Shown piece after piece: positions 27,510 to 37,101 of a stretch of DNA of 64,000 nt (position 1 is the first letter of the stretch; the number at the start of each line of letters is the position of its first letter). A program made the position numbers and the translations under genes. The notes under the pieces are model-generated. The model made no database searches. It was not told the DNA's origin and was given only the letters and a program-made list of their open reading frames with translations. The stretch spans positions 364,334 through 428,333 of the forward strand of contig NC_009370.1 of the NCBI RefSeq assembly GCF_000092065.1, read 5' to 3'. Source of the DNA: Ostreococcus lucimarinus CCE9901. Taxonomy: Eukaryota > Chlorophyta > Mamiellophyceae > Mamiellales > Bathycoccaceae.

Positions 27510-29852
27510 TTAGAATACACGCGAGTGCGCCGTGGCGACGCGAGCGAAAGCTGAGGGCGCGCGAGGAGATTTGCTGAAATTTCGACGCTTGCTGCCTGCG
27601 CCGCCTGGGCGCGGTTTAGGAGCGCGGTTCGGTGCCAAAGACGACGCCGCGCCGTTGGCATCGTTCGTTTTGATGCTGATATCGCTCGTAGATTTCGCGT
27701 CATCTACACGACCAACGCCACGACGCTCGCTACGCCACTTTTGCAGTCGCTCGTCCAACGCGCTTCGAGTCTTGCCGACGGTGTGCTGTCGCGAGTGAGT
27801 TCGTCCTTCGGCGATCTCGCTGTCGAATCGCGCGAACGCGTCGTTATCGCAACCCCAGCGCCGCATAACATCACCGACGTCACCATCAAACTTTCTGAGC
27901 TCGTAAACGCTGCGCTTGTCGAGAATCTCGAATTGAGAGTCAGGGATGGTTTTCGAGCGCCACTCGGTGAGCTCTTCTTCACTCGCGAAGTCGCGCGTGT
28001 CCAAATCCTTAGGGTCGTACACGGCGTGACGCCAAAACAATACAGGGGAAGCCAACGTCCGCAGCATCTCTTCGTCTTCGGTGAGCAGATTGTCCGCGCT
28101 CGCTCGCGCCACCGCCGCTTCGAGCGTGGGCAAGCAAATGGGATCCGTGTGCACGTGTTGCTTGGCGGTGTGCAAGTGATGCAAATGCATGCGATTGAGC
28201 TCCTTCACCTCTTGACGCATTTCATCCATGGACATATACTCTCCAGTGTCGGGGTGAATGATGTATCCTTCGTCGTCAGTGTATCTAGAGTACTTTGAAA
28301 ATTGTGCGTTGGATGGCACTACCTCGGCGAAGCCGGGATCCGCAGCCGTGAGCGAGTTTTGCAACGCGTTCTCCATCGGGGAGACGTGAATGCGATGATT
28401 GATGCACTGCGGACAGTAGTCCAGCGCAAACAGTTCCCGTATGGGCGATCCAGGGTCGACGAGCTGGCGAACATTTTTCGATATCTGCGCCCTACCGCCT
28501 CGGGGAATCACGGCGAGCGAGTACGCCAAGGGCGTGATCGGTCGCAAATTGTAAAAACTCGCCTCCGCGCGCTTGAGATCGCGGAGCGGGTCGCATGAGA
28601 CGTCATACTCGTCACCAATTGACGCAAAATCCATCATATCCGGTCCTTGCGTATACGTGTAAAAGCTAAAGTCGGTACATTCTCCTTGGTAGTACATGTT
28701 GAGCATCCACTCGATGCCGTACAAGTAGTCGTACACGCGCTTCTTCTTGACGTCATTCTGAGCGGGGTTAGAAGAACTTGCCAGCGCATTACTTGCCGAT
28801 TTTGCCGCATACGATGTATCGGCAAGTTTCAAGGACAGTTGCTTTAAGAACGCCCAATTCACCGAAGTTTGAATTCCCGTCGCGCTCTTTTGCTTCTTTT
28901 TATATCCGGCGCCATCCGGCTTTGCTTGTGCGCTTAGCTCTTGATTTGCAGGCATCGGAAAGAGCGGATCATCGCGATAGAGATAAGTACCTCGCATTTC
29001 CAAGTATGCTTTCCAGCTCGTCTTCGCCCCGAGCTTGCTGCCGGTGATGTAATCGTTCCCCATCATCGCCGACAACCCGATGAAGTCGCGTCTGGCGCTG
29101 TCGAGCGACGCACCCTTCGGTAACGATTGCAGCAGCAACTGATCAAACAGCCGCGCGCTGAAAACTACGTTTCCACTCAAAACGTACACCTGAAACTCCT
29201 CGTTTGACGCGTATCGCGTCTTTTGACCTTGCCCGAAGAGCGTCATCGCGAGCAACAACGCGTCGCTGTCCTCCGTCACGATGCAGTGCGAGTGCCCTTG
29301 AAACCGTGGGTTCTGCAATCGCTGTTGAATCGACTTGACGAGTTTAATCTCCCCCTCTCCCGCCACGCGCATACTCGATATCTCGTACAGCACGTTATCA
29401 GCCGGCGAACCCGCGTGATCGCGTCGCAACATCCTCCGCGCCACGTAATACTCCAACGCCCTGTCAATTTTCAGCGCCAACACGCTCCCCGGCGTGATTC
29501 CAATCTTCAACAGCTTGCTCATATCATCGCTCAGCGGCGTCGCCGCCCCCGCACTCAGTCGAATCCTCCGTCGTCTCTGCGTGATCGTCTTCGCCATCGG
29601 TGCCGGTCCATCCAGCGCCAACGTCACGCTGTGCCTCGGGTTCGTCTTCGTCAACCTGTTATCCAGCAGCGTGAACAACTTTTTAAAAAACGACCGCTCG
29701 CTGTTCGTGTTGTGCGCCGCGACGTGCAGAAGATTGTTCACGTCCACGTACACGTGATCGTACCGCTTCGGCCGCCGTTTGTGTCGTCCTCCGCGCAGGA
29801 ACGCGCCGTTGAATTCGCGTTGGAGGTATTTGTTATACCCAGTGATGCCCAT
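27510..29852 (-). CDS. XRN-family 5'-3' exoribonuclease-like protein
   Basis: 780 aa from the ATG at 29852 (MGITGYNKYL), which matches the point where XRN proteins start (MG...). The frame is open to 30098, but that overlaps the divergent pseudouridine synthase. The XRN N-terminal nuclease region is present: YVDVNNLLH (Asp37), ALDGPAPMAK (80-88) with the Arg run after it, GEGE at 165-168, TEDSDALLLAM around 193-203 and MGNDYI at 264-269. The second conserved region follows (VYDYLYGIEWMLNMYYQG, PLAYSLAVIP). The C-terminal 100 residues are basic and low-complexity. It is clearly shorter and more divergent than XRN1 or XRN2/4. Role and compartment are unknown. Confidence 0.82.
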   Translation of the reverse strand: MGITGYNKYLQREFNGAFLRGGRHKRRPKRYDHVYVDVNNLLHVAAHNTNSERSFFKKLFTLLDNRLTKTNPRHSVTLALDGPAPMAKTITQRRRRIRLSAGAATPLSDDMSKLLKIGITPGSVLALKIDRALEYYVARRMLRRDHAGSPADNVLYEISSMRVAGEGEIKLVKSIQQRLQNPRFQGHSHCIVTEDSDALLLAMTLFGQGQKTRYASNEEFQVYVLSGNVVFSARLFDQLLLQSLPKGASLDSARRDFIGLSAMMGNDYITGSKLGAKTSWKAYLEMRGTYLYRDDPLFPMPANQELSAQAKPDGAGYKKKQKSATGIQTSVNWAFLKQLSLKLADTSYAAKSASNALASSSNPAQNDVKKKRVYDYLYGIEWMLNMYYQGECTDFSFYTYTQGPDMMDFASIGDEYDVSCDPLRDLKRAEASFYNLRPITPLAYSLAVIPRGGRAQISKNVRQLVDPGSPIRELFALDYCPQCINHRIHVSPMENALQNSLTAADPGFAEVVPSNAQFSKYSRYTDDEGYIIHPDTGEYMSMDEMRQEVKELNRMHLHHLHTAKQHVHTDPICLPTLEAAVARASADNLLTEDEEMLRTLASPVLFWRHAVYDPKDLDTRDFASEEELTEWRSKTIPDSQFEILDKRSVYELRKFDGDVGDVMRRWGCDNDAFARFDSEIAEGRTHSRQHTVGKTRSALDERLQKWRSERRGVGRVDDAKSTSDISIKTNDANGAASSLAPNRAPKPRPGGAGSKRRNFSKSPRAPSAFARVATAHSRVF

Positions 29853-30059
29853 GATTCTTCGCAAACGTTCGAGCGCGCGCGCGCGTCCGCGTCGTCGCGC
29901 GTCGACGCGCCGACCCTTCACGCGCGTCGCGTTCGCATGCGATTCGAGAGCCTCCGACGGCGCGCGGCGCGGTGACGCGGCGCGCGCGAGTGTGACGGCC
30001 CGCCTCGGTCTCGGCCCGACGAACGCCTCGGCCCGACAAAACGTCGCGCGGCGCGCGCG

Positions 30060-30923
30060 ATGCGCGCGCGCGCGGACGTCGCGCGCGTCCGCGCGCACCG
30101 CGCGAGCGCGCGAGCGCGGACGACGACGACGGCGACGACGAGGCGGCCGTCGCGCGCGCGCGCGGCGGCGAAAACCTCCGGTGCGGCGACGGCCAAGGCT
30201 GAGCGCCTGGACGCGCTGCTGTCGCGACTCGGGCTGACGTCGCGCGCCGACGCGGCGAGATTCATCGCCGAACGCGTCGTCACGACGGACGGCGCGCGGG
30301 CGACGGAACGCGCGACGAGCGGGAAACTCAAGGCGCGGGCGGCGGACGTGCGCGTCGACGGCGAGACGCTCGAAGACGTCGACGGATTGCTAATCGTGAT
30401 GCACAAGGCGCGAGGGGTGGTGTGCTCGCACGATGTCAGAGAAGGGACGAGCGTGTACGATGCGCTGCCGGAGCGCTGGCGCCGCCGGAAGCCGTCGATC
30501 GAGAGCGTCGGACGGTTGGACAAAGATACGAGCGGGTTGTTGTTGCTCACCGACGACGGCGCGCTCGTACACGCGCTCACGACGCCGAAGAAGGAGATTG
30601 GCAAGTGGTACAGGGTGAAAACTGACAGACCGATACCGCGAGACGCCGTCGAGGTGTTCGCGAGCGGCGAGTTGACGCTCGACGGCGAGACGAGGGCGTG
30701 CAAGCCCGCAGTCTGTGAATTAATGGACGACGAAACAGAAGCGCGCTTACGGTTGACTGAGGGCAAGTTTCATCAGGTGAAGAGAATGTTTGCGTTTTTC
30801 GGGTGCACGGTGATAGGGCTGCATCGAGAATCGTTCGGGTCGCTGACGCTCGAGAGAGCTGGAGTCTCGGAGCCGGGAGACTTCAAGACGCTTCCGTTAG
30901 ATTTCGACTTTAGCGAAGAGTGA
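30060..30923 (+). CDS. RsuA/RluB-type rRNA pseudouridine synthase, probably organellar
   Basis: 287 aa. The Arg/Thr/Ala-rich first 45 residues look like a transit peptide. An S4-type RNA-binding domain follows (LDALLSRLGLTSRADAARFIAERVV). The catalytic domain has the RsuA/RluB/E/F signature GRLDKDTSGLLLLTDDG with catalytic Asp154. The C-terminal part includes KWYRVKTD and LTEGKFHQVKRMFAFFGC, also diagnostic. Family knowledge: these enzymes isomerise single uridines in 16S or 23S rRNA, so plastid or mitochondrial rRNA is the likely substrate. The ATG is 207 bases from the divergent XRN-type gene. Confidence 0.92.
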   Translation: MRARADVARVRAHRASARARTTTTATTRRPSRARAAAKTSGAATAKAERLDALLSRLGLTSRADAARFIAERVVTTDGARATERATSGKLKARAADVRVDGETLEDVDGLLIVMHKARGVVCSHDVREGTSVYDALPERWRRRKPSIESVGRLDKDTSGLLLLTDDGALVHALTTPKKEIGKWYRVKTDRPIPRDAVEVFASGELTLDGETRACKPAVCELMDDETEARLRLTEGKFHQVKRMFAFFGCTVIGLHRESFGSLTLERAGVSEPGDFKTLPLDFDFSEE

Positions 30924-31018
30924 TGACGCAAACGATGTTCTCTAGTTCAGATGTGTGTATTGTAAAACCGTGTTGTTAATAGTAGTGTAAAACAGTAGTA
31001 CGACGTATCGGTAACGCC

Positions 31019-32485
31019 TTAAATGACCGGGCCTCCCGGCATGTGGAACTCATCGGCGAAGGCTTCAACCTCTGCTCTGAGCGCGGCGATGGCCGGGACG
31101 TCGTTTTCGTCCAAGTACGCCTTGAAGTCCTTCAACTTACCACCCTCCGTCTTCTTCTTGATATCGATCGCGATTTGGACGCCTTGGTCGATAAGATTGG
31201 CGACGCGAACGAAGTCAGCCTCCGTCATGCCGCGCGTCGTCATCGCAGGGCTTCCAATACGAATGCCACCAGGAATCAGCGCCGAGGTGTCGCCCGGAAC
31301 TGAGTTCTTATTGAGGGTGATGTGAGACAAGTCAAGGATCTTCTCCACGCGCGCACCATCCACGCCCTTCGGGCGCAAGTCGCACAAGATCAAGTGGTTG
31401 TCCGTGCCGCCGGAGACGAGCGTGTAGCCGAGTTCCATCAAGCGGTTGGCCATGGCGGCGCAGTTCTTGATGACTTGCTCTTGATACTTCACGAAGCCCG
31501 GAGTTTGAGCTTGCTTCAACGCCACGGCCAACGCGCCGATAGTGTGGTTGTGCGGACCACCTTGGAGACCAGGGAAAACCGCCGAGTTGATGGCTTGCTC
31601 GTACTCTTTCTTGTAAAAGATCATACCCCCACGCGGACCTCGAAGAGACTTGTGCGTGGTCGTGGTGACGATGTCAGCGTACTCGAACGGATCGTCCGCG
31701 AGTTTCGCGGCGACCAGACCAGAGATGTGCGCCATGTCAGCCATCAGGTACGCGCCGACATTGTCGCAAATCTCGCGCATGCGCTTGTAATCAAAATTAC
31801 GAGCGTACGCCGAGGCGCCGGCGATGATCATCTTCGGTCGGAACAACATCGCATTCTCCTCGAGCTTGTCGTAATCGACCAATCCAGTGGCTTCGTTCAA
31901 ACGGTACGGCATGGATTCAAAGTACACGGACGTGGCGGAGATCTTCTTCTTCGGCGTGTAAAACCCGTGCGTGAGGTGACCGCCGTGCGGCAAGTCCAAA
32001 CCCATGATGCGTTCATGCGGTTGCAACATCGCCGTGTACACGCAAAAGTTCGCCGGAGAACCAGAAAGCACTTGCACATTCACACCCCATTCCGCCGGGT
32101 TCAATCGATACGCGCTCAACGCACGGTTTTGGCACAAGCGCTCCGTCTCGTCGATGAACTCGTTCCCACCGTAATACCGCTGTCCCGGCAAGCCTTCCGA
32201 GTATTTGTTCGTCAAGCACGACCCATTGACCTCCATCACCGCCTTGGACGTAAAGTTTTCGCTCGCGATGAGCTCCAATCCAAGTCTTTGTCGCTTCTTT
32301 TCCTTCAACAGAATCGAGTACAGTTCCGCGTCCAGCGTCTCCACGCCTTCGTCCTCGAACGGCGCCGGCTTGGCGCTTCGCGTCATCCGCGCCGCTCGGT
32401 TTCGTCGCGTCTTCCCGGACGTTGTCGACGACGAAGACGTCCATCGCGCATTCGTCAGCGTCGTTCGAGGCGCGACGGCGTACAT
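31019..32485 (-). CDS. SHM: Serine hydroxymethyltransferase, probably organellar
   Basis: 488 aa. A 40-residue Ser/Thr/Arg-rich N-terminus suggests targeting. The enzyme core begins at [28 protein letters not shown]. The PLP lysine is Lys279 in [14 protein letters not shown]. Other family blocks are [32 protein letters not shown] and [19 protein letters not shown]. It interconverts serine plus tetrahydrofolate and glycine plus methylene-tetrahydrofolate, serving one-carbon metabolism and, if mitochondrial, photorespiration. The compartment cannot be fixed from sequence alone. It converges with the pseudouridine synthase gene. Confidence 0.95.
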   Translation of the reverse strand: MYAVAPRTTLTNARWTSSSSTTSGKTRRNRAARMTRSAKPAPFEDEGVETLDAELYSILLKEKKRQRLGLELIASENFTSKAVMEVNGSCLTNKYSEGLPGQRYYGGNEFIDETERLCQNRALSAYRLNPAEWGVNVQVLSGSPANFCVYTAMLQPHERIMGLDLPHGGHLTHGFYTPKKKISATSVYFESMPYRLNEATGLVDYDKLEENAMLFRPKMIIAGASAYARNFDYKRMREICDNVGAYLMADMAHISGLVAAKLADDPFEYADIVTTTTHKSLRGPRGGMIFYKKEYEQAINSAVFPGLQGGPHNHTIGALAVALKQAQTPGFVKYQEQVIKNCAAMANRLMELGYTLVSGGTDNHLILCDLRPKGVDGARVEKILDLSHITLNKNSVPGDTSALIPGGIRIGSPAMTTRGMTEADFVRVANLIDQGVQIAIDIKKKTEGGKLKDFKAYLDENDVPAIAALRAEVEAFADEFHMPGGPVI

Positions 32486-32831
32486 CTTGCGCTGAAGCGA
32501 GTGCGTTCAAGTCGCACGGCGGCGAATTTCAAATTCGAACTCGACGACGACGACGACGACTGCGCGGCGCGCGGGACGAAGCGAGCGCGCGGGACGACTC
32601 GAGCGCGTTTCGATCGGTTGGCGTCGTTCGCGTGCGTGCGCGCGAGGACGACTCAGCGACGTGGAACGCGCGAGGAAGTGCGGCGCGGCGGCACACTTGG
32701 GGTTTTTTGAATCACGCGACTATACTAGTCTAAGCGACGACGACACGATGTGAGCTAAGATCGCCACGAATGCTAACGGGGAGGGCGGGGATGGGCGTGT
32801 GATAAATGTGCGCGATTACGCGCGCACGACC
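32486..32831. other. Intergenic spacer, SHMT 5' side / GON4L-like 3' side
   Basis: 346 bases between two minus-strand genes. It contains a GC-rich, CGACGACGACG-rich part next to the SHMT ATG (presumed promoter and 5' UTR) and a less GC-rich part near 32700-32830 (3' flank of the upstream gene). I see no RNA gene or repeat of note. Confidence 0.5.
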
Positions 32832-35423
32832 TCACGCACGCATAGCTTTGAGCTGGTTGTAACGGATGAGAATGGCGTCGAGCGAGCGTCCCTCGCATGC
32901 GGCGCCGGGCTTGAGGAGACTTTCGAACGGTTCGTTGAAAGCAGCGCAGGCAATGAGGGCGTTATCCTGAACTTGGGTGAAAGGGTTGCGAACGACCGGA
33001 TCGTCCTCGCATTCCGAATCGGATAGGTCGTCGCGTTCCATGCCGAATCGCCGCCGCAACGGGACGTCGTCGGCGTCGGAATCCGATGCGGAGTCCGCGA
33101 TTTCTTCTCGCACGACGGTATTTTTACGTTTGCCGCGCGCAGTCGCGGCTGATTTAGGCCCGCGATTTACGGTCTGAGACGTTCGACCGGAGCTTGCGTT
33201 CTCGTGATCTCGCCAACGCTTGTGCACAGCAAACGGAACGCGGTCTTTCAAGCGCGAACACACAAAATCCCACAATTTTTTGTCATACTTGCCCAGATCT
33301 CTCGCGTTTGCGCTCTTCCATTCGACTTCGTTCAACGCTCGCTCGATGATATTGATCTCGTTTTCATCCAGCGCTCGCGTGGCGTGGTCGTACTCTCTCC
33401 GCACAGCGATTCCAATTTCCGTGTTCGCGTACATTTGCGCCTTTCGCAGTTGCAGCGCTCGCTCGCGTATGTTGGTTGGCTTGGCGTTCACGAGGAGCTG
33501 CGTCGCGATCGTGCGCCAGTCAGAACTGTAGCGGCGGATGCCCAATACTATCAACCACTCCTCGGCAGGAGTGAAGATGTCGTGTTTCGATCTCGCCTTC
33601 AACTTGTGCCGAACCAGCGGCGACAGCGGCGCAGCCCCGATGAGAAGGCTCGGATCAGGAGATATTTCCGGTAAGAACCGCTTCGTCAACTCGAAGACTT
33701 CGCGTGGCACCGGTTGCCACACGTAAAGATCACGTTCGAGTTCAGCTCGATTTCGCCCAAGCCTCACTGGTATAATGCGTTTCGTCACAGGATCTTTAAT
33801 GTGCTTGTCCGCTTCAAGTTTGTCGTACATGTCCATCACTTCAGTCCACGTCTTCGCGTGCGGTCTAAACAAATCATCCACTCGTACGTGTTGCTCTGAA
33901 TTCGGTGCGAAAGCTGCGTTTGATGTCGCGTCGTGGGTCATCTCAAACATTTGCACCGGATTTCTCCACAACCTCGGCGGCGGCGCGAAAGCGAGTCTGC
34001 TCATTGCGTGCACGAAATTGAACGCACATCGAAGAGGTGCGCAATCAAGAACAGTTTGCACGCCTCGCTTTTCCGTGCACACGTGCCAAGGCGCGTCATC
34101 GCCGCCGTATAGCGATTTAGCGTGCCTCTTTCTTTTCACGTCGCGCAGGCGCCTATCTTGCAACACTCCCGCGCGTTGCAAAATTGTGATGTTCACGAGT
34201 GTCGCGCTAGTCACTTCCACGAGATCTTCTCTCGTGGCACACACGCTATACGTTTGGAACAATAGTTGCGTGTGTTGGTGTATCTGTTTCGCGAGCGTCT
34301 TAAACTGCGCTGATGTCATCGACGACAATTTTTCGATCACCTTGTGATTTTTTTGAAGCAACTGTCGGCTCCTTTTTCGCTTCTCTCGCAGCGTTTTACC
34401 ATCGCCCGTGCGATCGCTTGGTTCGCTGATTCGGTCAGATCGTCGCACGATTGACGGTGGTGCGCTCGCATCGCCTCGTCTGATCGCATCTAAGCGTTCT
34501 CTACGCAGAATGTACTCGTATTCTGCAGCTCTGGGATTTTCGTCGGCGTAATCGTCGTCGTTCTCATCGTCTTCGTCCTCGTCTTCGTTCGCGTTCGTCC
34601 CGCGCCCCGAGGCTGATTGCTGGTGTAAATCGCCAAATTCAACACTCGCATCATTCAGTGTCGCCAGAAAACGATCGTACTCGGCCCCATCATCGAGCCA
34701 ATCGTACTCTGGCTCGGCGTCTGGCAACGCGAGCTCGAGCTCAGCCAACTCGCGCTCCTCTATCGTCCCCGTCTTCGCCCGCGTACGCCGCGCGATGGCG
34801 TTCAACAACATCTCCTCGTCGTCGTCGTCGTCGAAGAATCCATCGAACCCTAAATCTACTGCCGCCCCCGCCGCGCGCTTCGCCGGCGAGTTCCCCAACG
34901 ACGCCGCGCCCCTGGAATCGTCGTCGAAAACCGACGCAAACGCCGCGTTCGCCGCCCCTCCCCGTCGCCGTCTACCACCACCAGGCGCCCACTGCGCCGC
35001 GCGCGCGGCATCTGTGCCACTGAAACGCATCATCTGCATCGTGCCCATCCCCCTGCGCGGCGATCCCGCGTCAACCTCGCTCGCCGCTTCCACCACGGCG
35101 TCGAAGTCTTCGTCCTCCAGCGACACATCACTATCGCTCTCCGTGTCCTCTAAATACTCGCGCACCGGTCGCGCCAGCGCGCGCGCGTCGTCGTCGTCAT
35201 CGACTCCGTCGCTCTCGTCGCTCTCGTCGCCTAAAGACCCGTCCTCGCTCGCGCTCTCGTCGTTGAATTCCCAATCCAAACTCCCGAGCGCGGGACCGGG
35301 TCGGTAGTCTTCGTCGTCTAAATCGTCGTCGGAATCGATCGCCAGCGCGTCGAGGGTCGGATTGACGCGCGTCGTGTTCGTCGTCTTCGATTTCCCGCGC
35401 GGCGAGCGCGCGGGAGAGTCCAT
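32832..35423 (-). CDS. GON4L-like nuclear protein with SANT/Myb-like domain
   Basis: 863 aa from the ATG at 35423 (MDSPARSPRGK). The frame is open to 35525. The first third is very acidic (Asp/Glu/Ser). A conserved block follows with LLQKNHKVIEKLSSMTSAQFKTLAKQIHQHTQLLFQ, then FRNPVQMFEM-like and FVHAMSRLAF segments. A SANT/Myb-like module comes next: DIFTPAEEWLIVLGIRRYSSDWRTIATQLLVNAKPTNIRERALQL (only its ends quoted in my call: FTPAEEWL and RERALQL). The order acidic, helical block, FTPAED-type SANT fits the Gon-4-like family of transcriptional regulators. The C-terminal third is acidic and basic mixed. The orthology call is moderate. A generic Myb/SANT nuclear factor is the fallback. Confidence 0.62.
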   Translation of the reverse strand: MDSPARSPRGKSKTTNTTRVNPTLDALAIDSDDDLDDEDYRPGPALGSLDWEFNDESASEDGSLGDESDESDGVDDDDDARALARPVREYLEDTESDSDVSLEDEDFDAVVEAASEVDAGSPRRGMGTMQMMRFSGTDAARAAQWAPGGGRRRRGGAANAAFASVFDDDSRGAASLGNSPAKRAAGAAVDLGFDGFFDDDDDEEMLLNAIARRTRAKTGTIEERELAELELALPDAEPEYDWLDDGAEYDRFLATLNDASVEFGDLHQQSASGRGTNANEDEDEDDENDDDYADENPRAAEYEYILRRERLDAIRRGDASAPPSIVRRSDRISEPSDRTGDGKTLREKRKRSRQLLQKNHKVIEKLSSMTSAQFKTLAKQIHQHTQLLFQTYSVCATREDLVEVTSATLVNITILQRAGVLQDRRLRDVKRKRHAKSLYGGDDAPWHVCTEKRGVQTVLDCAPLRCAFNFVHAMSRLAFAPPPRLWRNPVQMFEMTHDATSNAAFAPNSEQHVRVDDLFRPHAKTWTEVMDMYDKLEADKHIKDPVTKRIIPVRLGRNRAELERDLYVWQPVPREVFELTKRFLPEISPDPSLLIGAAPLSPLVRHKLKARSKHDIFTPAEEWLIVLGIRRYSSDWRTIATQLLVNAKPTNIRERALQLRKAQMYANTEIGIAVRREYDHATRALDENEINIIERALNEVEWKSANARDLGKYDKKLWDFVCSRLKDRVPFAVHKRWRDHENASSGRTSQTVNRGPKSAATARGKRKNTVVREEIADSASDSDADDVPLRRRFGMERDDLSDSECEDDPVVRNPFTQVQDNALIACAAFNEPFESLLKPGAACEGRSLDAILIRYNQLKAMRA

Positions 35424-35553
35424 CGCGACGACGAGTGCGGATGAGCGCGAGCGGCGAGCTGTCGCGTTTGAATTCGACTCAACAAGAGGCGCCGCGTCGA
35501 CGTGGGAATGATTGATGTGATACAACTACATACAGCGCAACGCGTACGAGGGA

Positions 35554-36336
35554 CTAAACTAATAGCACGCCGTTGACGCAACCGTCGTTCTCGGGGTTGT
35601 TCGTGATTTGTGCGTACTTCCCCCAGACGACTTTGCCTCCCGGCGTGACGAGACCGAGCTCGCTCACGTTGACCTCGATAATCGTCCCTTTGGTGAGCAC
35701 ACCCAAAGACGAATACATCGGGCCGTTCGGGTTCTTCTTGACGCCTAAAATTTCCAGCTGAAACGTCGCCTTGAGCTCGGGATGGGTGATGTGTGCCTTG
35801 GTGAAACGCAAACCGCTCGGTCGAATGAAGCGTTCGTACTTCGGCGGCTTTCTCGTGAATCCCGGACCGACGAACGTGGCCTTTGTGATCATGCGCTTCC
35901 ACGACTTTTTCATTCGTTTCCCGCTTCGCATGACTTTGAACATCTCGTCCTCCGCCACCGGTCGCACCTTGGGCAAAGGCACCTCCCACTTCCCCGCCTT
36001 TTCCTTTCGCTTTTGCTTCACCGTGTTCGACAGCACCTTCGCCCTGGACGTCTGCTCGCGATCCATCAAATACGCCGGTATCGCCCCCGGTTGCGCCTTT
36101 TCTTCCACCTTGTGCTTATTATTCCGTTCACTGTGCGAATTAATCGTCTTCTTCATCTCCACCTTCTCCTTGTGTCGCTTCTTCGCGTACAGCTTCGCCT
36201 TGAGTCCTATCAACTTCTTCGCCACCTGGCTCCGTTTATGCGGCTCGCGCGCCTCCTTCTTCCGCGTCCGCTCCTCATGATCCAATCGCTTCCCGTACCG
36301 TTTCTGGAACAGCTCGATGTGTTCATTCTGCGGCAT
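35554..36336 (-). CDS. NSA2: NSA2 homologue, 60S ribosome biogenesis factor
   Basis: 260 aa, the exact usual length of eukaryotic NSA2. It starts [19 protein letters not shown] and ends with [19 protein letters not shown], both near-invariant in the family. A Lys/Arg-rich N-terminal half contains the nuclear signals. The C-terminal half is an S8e-like beta domain ([17 protein letters not shown]). Family knowledge: NSA2 is a nucleolar factor on pre-60S particles needed for ITS2/27S processing. It is upstream of, and on the same strand as, the GON4L-like gene. Confidence 0.97.
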   Translation of the reverse strand: MPQNEHIELFQKRYGKRLDHEERTRKKEAREPHKRSQVAKKLIGLKAKLYAKKRHKEKVEMKKTINSHSERNNKHKVEEKAQPGAIPAYLMDREQTSRAKVLSNTVKQKRKEKAGKWEVPLPKVRPVAEDEMFKVMRSGKRMKKSWKRMITKATFVGPGFTRKPPKYERFIRPSGLRFTKAHITHPELKATFQLEILGVKKNPNGPMYSSLGVLTKGTIIEVNVSELGLVTPGGKVVWGKYAQITNNPENDGCVNGVLLV

Positions 36337-37101
36337 CTCGCGTCGCGCTCGACGCGATTCGCGTCCTCGTTCCTCGTCGAATCAATCGAATCCAATCCAA
36401 TCAAATCCAATCGACGCCGTCCCGTCGCCTCGCCGCCGCCGCCGAATCCCGTCCTCTTCACCGTCCGTCCTCGTCGTTCACGCGTCGCGTCGGTCGTTCG
36501 CGCGCCGGTCGCGCGCGCGTCGATCGCGGTCGACGCCTTCTCGCCGGACCCGCCCGCGTCTTCGCCCCGCGCGCCGTCGCGGTCGCGTCGTCGTCGTCGT
36601 CGTCGTCGCGTCGCGCACTGAAGGCGCGGCGACGGCGACGACGCCCGCGTCGTCGATGTCGTGTGGGTAAACAGTGCGAGATCGGCGGTCGGTCGCGAGG
36701 GCGTCGGCGCGGCCCCGATGTCGCCTCGCGAGGGCGTCGGCGTGTAAACCCTCGTTCTTTTTGTTCCTTCACTTCGTATCTTTTATTATACACAGTGTAC
36801 CTGAAACTTTCTACTCGGCGCGGCCCCGATTTCGCCTCGCGAGGGCGTCGGCGCGGCCCCGATCGACGCGCGACGATCGACGCCCGACGACGACGACGGC
36901 GCATCGCGACGCGCGCGCGCGCGAGCGCTCGAGACCGTCGAAAGGCGCGGCGACCGATCGCGTCCCGACCGAGGGCGACGCGCGAGACGCGCGCGCGACT
37001 GCACGCGACCGCGACCGCGATCGCGCCGAGTCCGAGGACCGACGCGTTGACGCGCGCGCGAGGAGCGCGCGAGGGCGAGGAGGGCGCGCGCGCGAGGCGC
37101 G
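36337..37101. other. 765-base divergent intergenic region, NSA2 / RETICULATA-like
   Basis: This is the largest gene-free stretch in the window. Near NSA2 it has short repeats of AATCCAATCC type (36380-36415). Between 36695 and 36863 lies a GC-rich direct repeat flanking an AT-rich island (see the repeat entry). The rest is extremely CpG-rich with GCGCGA words. ORFs here are Arg-rich shadows without family features. I saw no tRNA-like cloverleaf on either strand by eye. Confidence 0.55.
36704..36853. repeat. 39-base direct repeats flanking an AT-rich island
   Basis: Copy A is 36704-36742 and copy B is 36815-36853. They differ at one position (G versus T after CCCCGAT). Each begins TCGGCGCGGCCCCGAT and ends CGCGAGGGCGTCGGCG. 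The 72 bases between them are AT-rich and contain TTTTATTATACACAGTGTAC. A further partial copy (GCGAGGGCGTCGGCGCGGCC plus CCGAT) starts at 36695 and recurs at 36839. Confidence 0.9.

Noticed and set aside
29223-29975. 250-aa plus-strand ORF opposite the XRN gene
   Set aside because: Arg/His/Gln-rich antisense shadow with no motif.
29853-30098. N-terminal extension of the XRN-type ORF
   Set aside because: It overlaps the pseudouridine synthase start at 30060, and XRN proteins begin with MG at the position used.
36337-37101. tRNA or snRNA gene in the large spacer
   Set aside because: I could not draw a cloverleaf or find A/B-box-like blocks; only the repeats and an AT-rich island are visible. 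A covariance scan would be decisive.
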